A stretch of 64,000 nucleotides of DNA. Origin: Callaeas wilsoni (taxonomy: Eukaryota > Chordata > Aves > Passeriformes > Callaeidae). Within the stretch, counting starts at the first letter, position 1. Every line of letters starts with the position of its first letter. The translations under genes were made by a program, and so were the position numbers. Positions 11,401 to 24,153 of this stretch are shown here, in pieces. The notes beneath the pieces are model-generated. The model was not told the origin of the DNA. It was given only the letters and a program-made list of their open reading frames with translations, and made no database searches. The stretch lies in contig VWPU01000905.1 of assembly GCA_013398955.1 (NCBI GenBank), positions 310,001-374,000 of the forward strand. Direction: 5' to 3'.

Positions 11401-13870
11401 ATATTAACTTGATTTATATACTTTTCTGATTCCTTCTTTTGCCTTATTTGTAAAGACAAACTGTTGTTGTGTTTTTCCAGTCCTCCATAATATCTTCAGT
11501 ACCTATTTCTGGCAGTTTAAGGATTTCTTTAACAAAATGTCTTAGCATAAGTACTTAATCAGCTCTCACTAATTTTAAAGGGAAGTAACACATATAAATA
11601 TGTCTAATGTTTCCATGCTTTGTTCTGAGTTCCTATTCTTCTGCAAAACTTGTCAGTGACTTTTTTAATGAAGACTGAACTGAAAAAGGTATCAAATTGT
11701 TTCCCTTCCCAAAGTCATTGCTTGGTATTTTATACTTCCCTTATACAGTTCCCTTTTTCTTCTGCCCAGCAGTAAGACATTTAGTTTCCTGGTCTTCCTC
11801 TTATAATGAGGTTTCGAATTATTACTTTGTTTACATATTTGACAATGTTAAAGGTGTCACTGATTAACAATAACCAGCATAATATTGGATTTGAAAAGCT
11901 GCAGTGCAAGTCATTACATGTTTCTGATATAAAAGTAGCAGAAGAGAAAGAAATGTAAAGCGCCGTTTGAAAATCAGGGTGACTTGACAAGTAATTCCTT
12001 TATCTAAACTAAAGGTTCAAATGGTATCAGAATACTTGTATGACTGCCCAGAGAATTAATATGACAGAAGCAGAGGGGAATATCATATTCCTTCACAACC
12101 TGTGCATGTAGAGGCCTCTCAGAAAACCTGCAGGTGGCCCATACCTCAGTGTCTGCTGATGTCCCAGTATGTTTACTGTTACAGCAATGATGCACTTCCA
12201 CTGCCTGGCACCTGTGGGCAGACATGTTCTTGAAAGCCACCCCCATCTCCACCTTGCACCTCACTTCCATATTCACTGTCTATACTGACAGGAAATCCAG
12301 TTCAGAAGGCAGCTTTGAAACGCCCTAATGCAGAATGTAATGGCATTCTTGTGAGTGTGCATGTGAAAACAAATGCAGTGTGCATCGAATTAATGATATA
12401 GATTTATTTTACTTTAAAAGTAATTGCAAACAGAGGACAGCAGCATGAGAGATACTGTGCAGCATGGCATGAGGCTGAAATTAAATGTTTTTTGCTGCAG
12501 GAATTATTAGTCTAGTGTGTGAGGTGACCACTAATAACTGGTGTTGCTGTTGCTAGGAGCTATCAAAAGAAATGTCACTCTTCACAGCAAGTGATGAAAT
12601 TTGACATATGGCATCAAAGGATCATTAAAACTACACCTGCTGCAGAGGAGGTTGTGTCTTTTGAGATAGTTTCAAGCAGAAAAGGTTATTCCAGGAACGT
12701 AAAAGGGTATGCCTTATTTTCTTTATTTCTTATTAGGTAATTAAGAAGCAGTAAAAATAGGAAAAACAGTGAGAAAAAGGATACAAAAGAAGATCCAACC
12801 TTCTTGATTTTCAATGTTTTATGGAGTAAAAGTAAGAAACTACAGAGATAATTTCTTTCTAAAGTCTACAATAACACTGTTAATGATAAATCATTAATAC
12901 ACATAGCTGGAAAAGTTCACTATCTTTTCTTAAAGTTCAGTACTGCATTCTACAGCTATTTCCTTAATGAAACTTCTCTATTAGTTTTGATAGCATTTTA
13001 AAGTGTGAACATTGAAGATTTTGGTCAGAAGCCTGAAACAGTTTGATATTCAGTTTGTCATGCACACATTGAACTATGTATAAGAAAATTACTGTTGACT
13101 TCAGTAGAAGTCAACACAATTTCTGAGTCACCACCAAATTTGTACTATAGAAGAACTCTATTCCATAGTAATGAAGATTTCTGTTGTAATTATATTTGTG
13201 ATTTTATTCCTGAATTAAAATGGAATTTTCATATATTTTTCTATATTTCAGCTCATACAGTTCTTACTCTTGTTTCAGACAAATAAATAAACACATAAAG
13301 ACTTGTTTATTGCCTGTGCAGATTTCTTGGGAGTTATTGCTAGAAATTAATGCACATAGAGAAAGGATTCAAATAAAACTTTGCTGTAAAAATGATATTT
13401 ATAAATTTACAGTGTGCCTTTGCTGGGAAAACTGAAACCCAAAACAGCTTAAAAATATTAAAAAGAAAAATAATTAGTGTTTATGTATATTTAGTGATCA
13501 CACAGAGAAAAACTTATGAACTATTAGTAATTATGTTTCTTTATTGAAATGGGTATAGTCACAAAATCATTCGCATTTTTACATTTCTCTGCTGCATTCT
13601 CTATGGACTAGCTGTCTAGGATCTTCCAAACTGCATTTTATTGCTAGGTCTGCCACAATCTCCTGGATAGCTGTGGCCAGATCATTGCTTCTGCATTTCA
13701 TTTTACCAGTCTGCAAAATAATGGTAATGTTACTAAAAAGGTCCTAGATATTACTATTGGTGTTTCAATTTTATTATTTTAAGCTAATGTATTTTGAATG
13801 TTTCCATGGACAATGGTGCACATGTTGACTTCTGTTAATATATATATTCTATAGTCACTGAGGGACAATT
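11401..13870. other. AT-rich unique noncoding DNA
   Basis: No gene was recognised. The stretch at about 12,290-12,640 has mixed, non-repetitive sequence with several homeobox-type ATTA cores and a GTTGCTAGG box; it looks more constrained than its surroundings and is listed as a possible conserved noncoding element. Confidence 0.5.
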
Positions 13871-13977
13871 CATAGATTTGTAGAATCCCAGAGTATCTCA
13901 GGCTAAAAAGGACTATAAGAATTAAGTCCAACTCCCTGTTACTCGCACAAGCCCAACTTTACACAGCTGCAAAAGAT
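13871..13977 (-). mobile_element. CR1 LINE 3' tail D
   Basis: Read on the plus strand this is the reverse complement of a CR1 terminus: 'tttgtagaatcccagagtat', 'ggctaaaaaggactataag', then 'aagtccaactccctg' and 'actcgcaca'. The normal family order is AGAATCATAGAAT, GGTTGGAAAGGACC, then GTCCAACYCCCTG. Only about 100 bases survive and divergence is considerable, so this is an old, very short insertion. Confidence 0.75.
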
Positions 13978-16900
13978 TTCAGTTTCCTTTTAAATAACCT
14001 TAATTTTCAATTCTGACAACATATAGGAACAATGAATGCAGTGTTAAGAAACCGTGCAGAGCAAATAGATATGAAAGCTCTTGCACAATGTATCTGCTGA
14101 ATCTCCTATGACCCAAGGCTTTAGATGTCAGTGTTTGGCACTGATTCCAACAAGTCTTTTGCTTCATTCATTTTTGCTGTTAAGTAAGGCCATCTACCTT
14201 TATCAAGACGATCCAAAATAATGATTCTTTATATAATATTCCCATCCACAGTCCTACAAGTTGATAATGTTGAAGCCAGTAAGAAAACAATTGATTTGCA
14301 CAATCCTGCTTTCTAACTAAAAAGAAAAAAAATTGATCTTATTCCATGAATCTCTTTTAAGTGCTGGAAATCAGATAGTAACATTTAAAAGGGTGAAAGG
14401 GAGGCCTAGATCTTAGAACTGCTTCAGAGTCAGTTTTCAGTCAATCTTTGGCTAAAACAGACAAGGATTTCTATAGCAGTCTTTCTACTATGTTTTGTTC
14501 TGTTCTTCAGGAGACCAGAGAATAAGAAACAAAGTTTCTAAAATCTGAACAAGCTTATCAGAAATCCAAGGGGCATACAGACGATTTTGTTACAGTGGTG
14601 ATAACAGAAGTTTTAGATTGATCTTTCTCTTTTGTAATAGGCAAATATGGAGCTACAGAGAGTGATTTGTTAATCATACTCTTGGAGCTAATTTACAATG
14701 AAGATGTGAACTTAAAACAACATGCATTTCTATGATGTGACTAGAATAGGAGTGATATGGCTGGCAAAAAAATACAAAAGCTTTTTCAAATGGCTTAAGA
14801 GAATGTGCTGTCTGGGTTTAAATCCAGACATCAGGGGAATAGCATGTTAAGAATACATAAAACTAAAAGTGCTGCATCTGTTTTACAGTATTTCCTTTAA
14901 ATAGCATTATTTCAAGATCAGAATCAGCTACAGCCCAATAAATGAACAATGTTGAGCAATTATGTTTGATAAAGACTTAGGAACACTTATTATTTTCCAC
15001 TTTAACAAAATCAAGCAGAGACCAGGAAATAAGTGACCAAATTAGAAATGCTCTGCTATCGATACAATGCAACTTAGGCAAAAAAGGAAGTTTTTTAACT
15101 CCTGCAGCCTAGCAGTTCAAGAGGGTTCCATAGTAGAAACGTCTGTTTTTTTAGTCATTGCTACTTAAGAGAGAACCACTCTGAGAAAGTGGGTGGCAAA
15201 CATGTTTTGTGGTGTTGCTTTTTATACCAAAATTTGGTGTGACAAAAAATGCAAAAGTAGGCAGAACCAATCTAGAACTTGTCACCACTCTGCACTGGTT
15301 TTTCAACACATCACTGAAGCTTGTAGGGATTTACTAATGCACATTCATTCAGTGCTTAGAATAACAAATGTACCTTCGATATTGACATTCTTATAGATGA
15401 AAACCTCATACACATGTTTCTAGATAAATTCTTCTTCCTGCCTTCAAATGAACCATGGTCTGAGTTAAAATCCTGAAAATTATCGTCTCAACCCATTTTG
15501 GATGAATCTGCTGGTAATGAAAATTCCAGACTGATAGCTCAAGAAAATTATGTTCTACAAAAATCTCCCATTTAAGTTTCTTTCACTTTGCTTCGCCAAT
15601 ATTCCTGACTGTGATTCAAGAACAAATAATCTACTGATTGACAGCGAAACCTAGATGTATGAATTCGTAAATCTATTTATTAAACCTTATGGGAATGATG
15701 CTAATTCTGAAGACTATTTGTTCTTACTCTAAGTCCAGTAAGTTTACTAAAAGTGAATACAAACTTATCCTCTTCAAGGGTTATGAAATTTTAATAACTT
15801 TTCTATTAATAGTAATCAGGTTAAAGTTTAAAATTACATTAGTTTAAACTGAAAAATTCAAATCCTTTAGTTGTCTCATGATCCACCCAGTATTACCAGA
15901 TGCTTTTTGTTCCTTTTTTTCTTCTGGCTTTGAACAGTTGGGTCATGTTATCCATTTTTTGCTGGTAATCTGCCTCTCACTCAACCACATGATAATGTTT
16001 GTGTCTATGTGAGTTTTATGCAGATTCTTTCAGTCAGCTGAATACCAGCATTTGCAAAGGAAGTGTGTCATTATTTTACATTCTGAAGGATACATCGTTT
16101 AAATAACAAGACTGGTATTTAAATGGGTTTCCCACACAGAAAAGATTTTATGCGAGTTTGTTTTTCAGGATAGTTGTGATGTATAGAAATTAAATACATA
16201 GAACAGTAACTTTTAGCTTCTCTGATTAATGAGGGAAATCTGGAAAATAAACCCAATATTTAAATTGCCACTAAAGGGAAGAAAAAGGATACTTTGGAGA
16301 ATTAAATTCAACTTTTATTGTAACTAACAACAAAGAGAGTAATTGGTTTCAAACCTAAAATACTGGTCTAATTTTCTTACCAGTATGGGCTTAGATATTC
16401 ACCTGTTTTTTGGTTGTGAGGTTATTTTAAATCTAGTTTAGATTGACACTATCATTTTCAAACTGCTAGTTTCAATTGCACCTAGAAGTCATTGGAAGCC
16501 TGGAAATCCAGGAGGGATAAACGCAGGAAATGGTGTGTAAAATTCTGAAATGAGTAGTAGCCTTTTATTCCACACACATAGGTATTAATGTCTGCAATGG
16601 AAGTTCTTCAGTAACTTGTCTCCAGCAGTAAATTATGTATACTTCTCTGAGATACAATAAATTGCATTTCTCACACTATGGCTATAATCAAGGCACTGGA
16701 TTTCACTTCTTTTCATCACAAGTTTTTGTCTCTCAGTGGTTGATAAGATGGTGGGTCTCATTAAGTTTAGATTACACCTATCTGTATTATAGTGCTTTTG
16801 CCTCTTTCCAGAAATATCTACAATGAAGACACATGGAAAAAAAATTAATCTGTAACACAGAATTTTGCTGTTTTGGTAGACTGATACATCCATCAAACTA

Positions 16901-19900
16901 TCAATTTTGAATGTTTATGTTTGTTTATCATATAAAGCTCATAGTCTTTCATGATTAATCTGCACTAAAAGAAGGAAAGGCAAACACTCAGCAAAGTAGA
17001 ACGCTCTGTTGACAGATGTGTTCAGTGTTTCATGTCCTGACCCCAGTTCTGAAATGGAATCATGATAAAAATGATTCTTCATTGTGCTGAAGAAAAGGTC
17101 CATTTTTTCTTGATGAAAAGAAAGAAAGAACCCTAGGATGTGAAGATCAGAGATAACATTTATTTAGGCAAATCTTATTTTCCATTGGATAATAAATCTA
17201 CATTTTGTTTTGTGTTCATCTTCTAATATTTTGATAGCTTCTATTCTTGTTCTTTGTAGTATCTGTGTTTTGCTTTTTATTTGCAGACTAGTTTCAGTCC
17301 TGTTTTCTGAATGATCTCTTGAAAACTCCTCAGCAGATGCACGGATAAGAATGATAGGAGAGAACTTTCTATCTCATAAGAATTCCATATACAAGAGGAA
17401 AAAATTTCAGCTTCTTTTGCCCATGGTACCCAAATGCAGTAAATTAATGACCTAGAAACATAGTTTCATTTGCTCTCCCTTGCAGCATTTGGTTACAGGT
17501 TCATAATAAAGATTATGTCTACTCTGACTATAGTGTTACTATGGAGACTTCTTGAATCTTCATTATTATATTCTATTCCTTCCTTTCACACTAGCAAATA
17601 CTTGCCAATATATTTTTTAAAAATATGCAATGAAAATTCAGGTGCCTAACTATACATATATTAGTGATATATGTGAAAATTAAAGGCACTAAAGCTCCAA
17701 ACTTAAAATATATCATATGAGTTGCCAGTAATAGTGTATTCTTGGATTATTCATACACAATGATTTGCTTATGTTAAGTTTTGGTGTGGTTTTTTCTCAA
17801 GTTTCAGGAAATCTTTCAACCGTTGCATAATTTCACCTTCTAGAATGGTCTATAAGTCTTTCATCTGGCACTCATCAGATTTCAGGTTTTTTCTAAGATG
17901 ATTTGCAATGATTACTACACTCTACTCAAGAAAAGCAGTCAAATTAATTTTATGCAGTTTTTATAATATTGCAAACTGCAATGTTTGATTGGGGCATTAG
18001 TGCAGGCTGAAAACATAAACCCTGTTCTTTACTGCTATTTGTATGAGATGGGCTGGAAGTGCAGTTTCAAAGCACCTATACCAGGCAAATTGATTGATAG
18101 GTGCCAGGGAGAACATCAGCTTCTATCTTTCAGAATATTTAACATGGTTATTTCAAAAGCATAAAGAGGCAACTTTATGTACTTTAAAACAGCTTCTCCA
18201 TCTAGCTACAACTTGATTGGATGTTTCAAAATGGCAGTAAATTTTAATATGTTAGTATGAAGTGTAAGTGATGCCACAGCTGGTAATGACAAATCCATGT
18301 AGTTTGGCCATTTAACTTACATCATGCTAAATAGCTTAGGGCTTCAAGACAGCCTACTTTAGAAACAAAGAAGAATAGTGTTTCAACTCCAATGTGAAAC
18401 TTCTGTGTTTTAAATTCACCATTCAAAGCTACATTCAGTGTGAGTGTAGTGGCGATTGCTACTAACTTTAAGCCACACTTGAACATTTCTCTAACCCTTT
18501 GAAATGTATTCCATCTGAAAATCTCCCAACTAAGCAAAGAACCTGACATTTGAAGAAATTGAGACAAGCTCATTTCAAATTATAGGCAATTAGTGAGTTT
18601 CTACCAGTTGATATTTCTCTGCATTATCAACAATCCCTTCTCCTGTCCTCCCTTCCCACACTTCAAATTACAGATATAACTTTGATTTTCACCTGAACCC
18701 TTTTTGACAGACTTGAAATGTAATATGTGCTGTCCCAACTGTACTTCTATCCTCAAATAGTGAGCAAGACATGCTTTCCATGTATTGTCATATTCTGTGA
18801 AATATGTTACCCTCCAGCAGAATTATTCTCTGTTTCCTTTATTGATACATCATATCAGCTGTGTATAGCATTGTGCTGTTTAATTTTTCCCAGCTGTATT
18901 ATTGAAACTATAAGCCACTACACTGTCTACAGGAGTATAATATTTAATGCTTCCCTTGTATATTTCGTGGTGATTTTGAAATTCTCTTTTCCTTTGTTTC
19001 ATATCTAAACCTCAGAGTTAATTTTCTAATAGCAGTGAATACAAAACAGCACCGAGTACTCCTGAAAAGGTAGAAGTACCATTGTAAATCATTGCTGCCT
19101 GTTGGTGTTTTATCATTGTCACAAAAAACTTTAATAGGACTGAATAATACCAGTGTTCCTGTCACTAATGACCATTGAATTTTGGAATGTATCTCATTTG
19201 ATTTGTTTTGTTGAAAGTTCCAACATCTTCACGTATTCTTGGAAGCACTCCTAGCCAAAGGGCTCATTTTGTCATCCTTCTGAGCTAGTTAAGATATGAA
19301 GTCTTAGATAAAGGTCTATTTGTGTCTGAGTACGATTCTGCTTTAACATTTTATACCACGACATTTAAAACACTAGTTATTTTAATCTTTAAATTACTTA
19401 AAGAATGTGATTTTTAATTTTTTTTTTTTAATATTTGAAACATTACTATGTATAAACTTGCTCTGTGTACAGTTTAGTGCCTTAGAACAGGAAAGCTTGG
19501 TGACATGGTTGTGGTCAAGCAAAGCTGAGGAAACAAAAGCTGTTCCTTGAGCTACTTCTTTTGGTTTCTAATACTAAGAGGATGTGACTTTTTTCATTGT
19601 CAGAAGAACCAAGACTTCTGCAGAGTTAGGAAGAAAATAAAGAATGTATCTCATAGTATTTTTTAAAAGATCCTTTAGCTAAGGCTGTTTTGTCATAGGC
19701 TGTCATTAAGGTACCAAAACATTTATATGCAAAGAGAAGACATGACAATTTTCAATTTAATCCTGTATACTATGGGTGAAAAGGAAATTCTTATGGACTA
19801 GAGATATTTCTTTATCTACTGAAAAGATAAAATGAGAACAGACAATTACCTCAGAGTGTGAAATAGTTGTTCTTCAGAAACAGTTATACTTAAGAAAGGT

Positions 19901-22900
19901 TGATAAACCTGAATTCAGGCAGTGGTTTAGTTGCGCTACTCTCTGTAGAATCATAAAGAATTTTCTAGCTATTAGATAAGACGTTATTGTACAATACTTT
20001 TAGAAATAATTTCATATGCTTTATAATGCATTCTATTTTTTCTGAATGTTAATTCTTATTAAAGAACTTCAGCAGTACTGTTGAAATTAAAATGAAGATT
20101 AAGACATCTTAAAAAAAAAAAAGGTACCAAAAAATGCCATATTCGTCAATATCAAAGTAAGAGCATCCAGCTGTTAATGCTGCATTCATAGAAAGCTGCA
20201 AGATTCTTCTCTAGGTCTATGAAGCACTATGAATATACATACCACATTTATGACGTTTATGCTTTTCTCTGAAGCACCTATAAGTGGTTTTCTGCCTAAA
20301 TTTTTTATCTGCCAAGCACTATCATTCTTGAATGAATATCATCTGTGTCCAAGTAGTATTATGGTCACTTTGTTATTTTGATTTTATCTGAGAGGCAAGT
20401 GTCCAGTTTTGCCTTTAGATGATTTTTCTTTTTCTTTCTGAAAACTGAACTTCATTAAGGCAGAAATACTATAGAGTACACACCACTGGTTTGACAATAA
20501 GTAAACTGTAGAAAATAAAGCGCATAGTTTTAAATTAAGAAGAACTTTGACTTTAATGTCTTACTAAACATTTTAAATGGGGAAAAGAAACTCGAAACAC
20601 AGTAAGAAGGAGATTTCTTAAATTTTTTTCAGGTATAAGATCTTTCTGATTGGATTGGGAAAAAACAAAACATGGATTTGCATTGAAAGTCTCAATAGAG
20701 AGGTAAAGGTTATGGTTGGTGGTGTCTCAGATACCTGGGAAAATCTTAAAAATATATCTAGGTTTAAGTGGAAATTTCATGTATCCTTGAACACTCTCTG
20801 GTTTTTCTTCATTCAAAACTTCCATTAAAATAAATGGAAATAATGTATTTGTAGACGTGAACAGGATATAATTGACAACACAGCAACTGAAGGCAGATTT
20901 ATTTAATTATTAAATTGCAGCAACTGAGAACACTTTAAAACTGAATTTTATGAGTTATGAAATAATTCTAATTCAAAATCAATGCAATAAATTTCTGAAA
21001 TTAAAAGAACATATATAGGACTGCAGGTAAGTGTCAACACTGGGTGCTTAAAGAAAAGTGAGTGTTTGTTAAAGTAGAGATGTAGAAATACAACATGGAA
21101 GCATCAGGTGAAGAATTATTTTCAGTAGCTACGGTGAATTACTTTAGATTCAAGGTAGGTTGACTTCTCCAATTTTGTCTGCTTTTTATAAAACCAAAGT
21201 TAGTAGTTTCTGAATAATGGAAATTTCCTCCCACTAAAAACTGTGTAAAATATTATAAAATCTTCCAAGGGAAAATCTACATGTGAAACCCCTCAACATT
21301 TGAAATAGAATTATTGAAGGTATTAGTTGTTTATGAGGAAAACTTCTTTCAGGTTGGCTTTATCATGCAAAACCAAGTAGATACCAGGGAGATGAATGCT
21401 GACATGTTCAGCCATTCACCACTTCTTCCACTACCCCTCATGCTGAAGAGTAAGTGAAAGAGATGAGTTCCTCAGGTCCCTGTATTTTTTAGGGTTTGGC
21501 ATCAGGATGGAGCTAGGTACTGAAGGATTCCTGGGGACCTCGAGCTCCAGCCTTGACAACTTGACCTCCAGCTCTTGCTGTCATATGTTTAATATAGAAA
21601 TTGATCTCCAGAAAGCAAACATGAAACAATTTTTTTAAGTTTCCAGCTGGAAAACATTAGCTCTACAAAAAAGCTAATGTCTACCAGGAATAATTTCACC
21701 TGAAATTTCTTATACAGCTAGAGCCACCACTTCTTTCAGACTTGGTTTATCTGTCCACAGAGGAAGTAAAATATATTTATTTTTAACATTAAATTATCAA
21801 CAAATAAGTCAACTCTGTGTTTCTGTGGCAGTCCAGCTTCTCCATATTTCATGAAGTATTTTGCTTGTCGAAGTAAAATTTCAGAAAGTTCTCTTACTTC
21901 AATACATAAAAGGCACCATGTAAAGTGAAAATAAGATTAAAAAGTCCATGAGGTCAGAACTCCATTAGGTTAAAAATACTGAAATGAGCTCCTTCAGGGA
22001 GACTGAATCAGAAGCAACTGTTTTGCCCGGCTGCAACTGATTTCTAGTAATTTTTATCCAGTAGATTCCATATGCGTAAACAAACTGTGGCTGAACTTGG
22101 AACTGAAGTTGACTCATTTTTCCTGCTTTACAAATAGAATATCAGGTATTTGGACGGGAAAAATGAAAACTAGTAAGGATAGTACAGTGTTTTTTTCTAG
22201 AGGCAGAAACACATATCATATTGTTGATTAAAACACAGGACCACTTATAAATAAGACTGTTTCAAAGTGAAGGTCAGACATAGCCTAAGCAAAAAATTAA
22301 TATCCCAGATTAAAATGTTAATGTTCTATCTGAAATGCACAGAAACAAATGCAATCTTATTTAGTGACATTTCCAGTATTTCAGCAAAAATTGCTACATT
22401 AATCTCTTATGTATTTTCATTAATCTGAAACAGAGACAAATCTTTAGGGAACGGGGTCTGAACATTCTGAACCCTTGAACTTCTGCAAGCTACAGTAAGT
22501 TAGACCCAGCTTTTAAAATAATATTTGTGACTATTTTCTTTCAGGTAAATAGACCAAGACATGAAAAATGGTCAAATATTAGTTATAGTTTCCTAACATC
22601 ACTGAAAACTAAGACCTAATTATTGAGATTGAAATTGTGGAAATTACGTCTGTGAATTCAAAAGCCACAGTATGACAGAATAAAACAATAGCCCATATAT
22701 TCATATGCCATATAGTCATAATAACTCTAAGGTAATTTCAGATTTTGTGCTTGTGATCAAGTTCAGACAATTTTTGTTTTCTGAACACAAGATGACAGTA
22801 GTTACTGCATAGCATGTAGTTTTTTTCTGTAGACACTAACACCTCTGTCAGTGATTGTGCCTGGATATTTTCTTTACACTGTCAATCCATTTGCAATAGT

Positions 22901-23620
22901 GTAGGCATGGAAATAGATGTGAAAATGTTTTTTGTGCTTCTAATATCCTTGTGTGTACATTTGGTAGGCTGTGTGTTTTATATGTGTATAATAGGTATAA
23001 ACAGTACTGATAATTTGTCAAAGTGTGGTGTAGGCCTGCCTTCCAGCTGGCTCAGCTCTCTTCCACCCATCTTTGAAACATCTCCCTTTCTCTGGGACTG
23101 CAACTCTGTTCGTATGTATTACTATGTTAGTTGGGATCTCTACGATTCACTGGATGTCTTCTATGGAAACTGGATGGTAAAAAGGATCTTCTGTGGTGGT
23201 CTGGTTTGAGGAAGGGTTCCTAAGAAACCAGGAGATAACACTTAAAGATACTTATGGCCTCAGAAAATCTATACAATGTCAGTTTCTACAAATGGGTACC
23301 AGAAGACTTGTAAGTTTTACCAAGGATTTTTTAAATTTTCTTTTACCTTTGTTTTCCTTCCAGTTCAAATCTGAAAACAAAATCTGGGGAGCAAAACTCT
23401 GTAAAATGAAACATCAAGGATGTATGAGGGAGACTGCTGTAGGCAAAACAAAAATAAGGCCAAGTGCCTTCAACCAAAAAGTCTGATGAAGATTCAGCTG
23501 AAATGCCTGTCAAATTGCATCATTGCATCTATCCCATTCTCTAACACTGCCTATTTTGGTGGTATTTCAGTGCTAACCAGTTGTTTGTTTCTCATTATTT
23601 TACCACGTAGCATAAAATAT
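13978..23620. other. AT-rich unique noncoding DNA
   Basis: Across 9.6 kb I recognise no exon, RNA gene or transposon. It contains short A and T runs (19,418-19,429; 20,111-20,122) and a perfect 9-bp inverted repeat at 21,654-21,680. Short open frames (60-100 codons) on both strands show no family motif. Confidence 0.5.
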
Positions 23621-24153
23621 ATGTGTTCCCCCCCTCACGGCCCTGAGGCACCGCCAGCCTTGCTTTGCTCTGGCCACATCCCAGTCCTCCTCCCACCCTG
23701 ACCACAACCCTGCACTGCGCTGCAGCTCCCTGGGGCGGCAGCTCCTGCTGCAGTAGCATCCCAGCTGGGCTGGTCTCCAGCTCCCCACAGTCCTGCCCCG
23801 CCTGGCCATGGGGTCACCCACATCGCTTTTCCAGCCCAGCCTTGGCTCATTCCAGCTCCCAGGGAAGTGCCCAGTTCCTGGGGCTGTCTGTCCCTGGTGC
23901 CCCTTGCTGCCAGATCCTGACTGGCACTGTGGGACAGGCCCTGGCTGGCAGACCTTGTCCTGACAGAGTCATGGGAGCTCATGCTGCTGCTGGCGCCCTG
24001 GCCCCCAGGGAGCCACCGGCTCTTGCTGCTTCCTGATACCCATCTCTTTTTTTCCCTAGTGTAAGTTTGTGAAGCCATGCTTTGCAAGAAAAAACAACAA
24101 CCACTAATAAATCTCCCCTGCAGTGGACTATTGTTGTTGTGCTGAGATACACA
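23621..24153. other. GC-rich, CpG-poor block of unknown origin
   Basis: A C-rich plus strand of about 0.5 kb is set abruptly in AT-rich DNA. CpG dinucleotides are few for such a GC-rich sequence (about nine by eye in 23,630-24,040), so it is not a CpG-island promoter. It begins near TGTGTTCCCC at 23,622 and is followed by an A-rich segment with AATAAA at 24,106-24,111 and a possible TACACA end near 24,153. That combination could fit a plus-strand LTR or another retroelement, but no target duplication is seen. The longest open frame of the window (186 codons, minus strand, 23,635-24,195) lies here; it is Gly/Ala/Ser-rich with no known motif and is probably a by-product of low stop-codon density. 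Confidence 0.4.
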
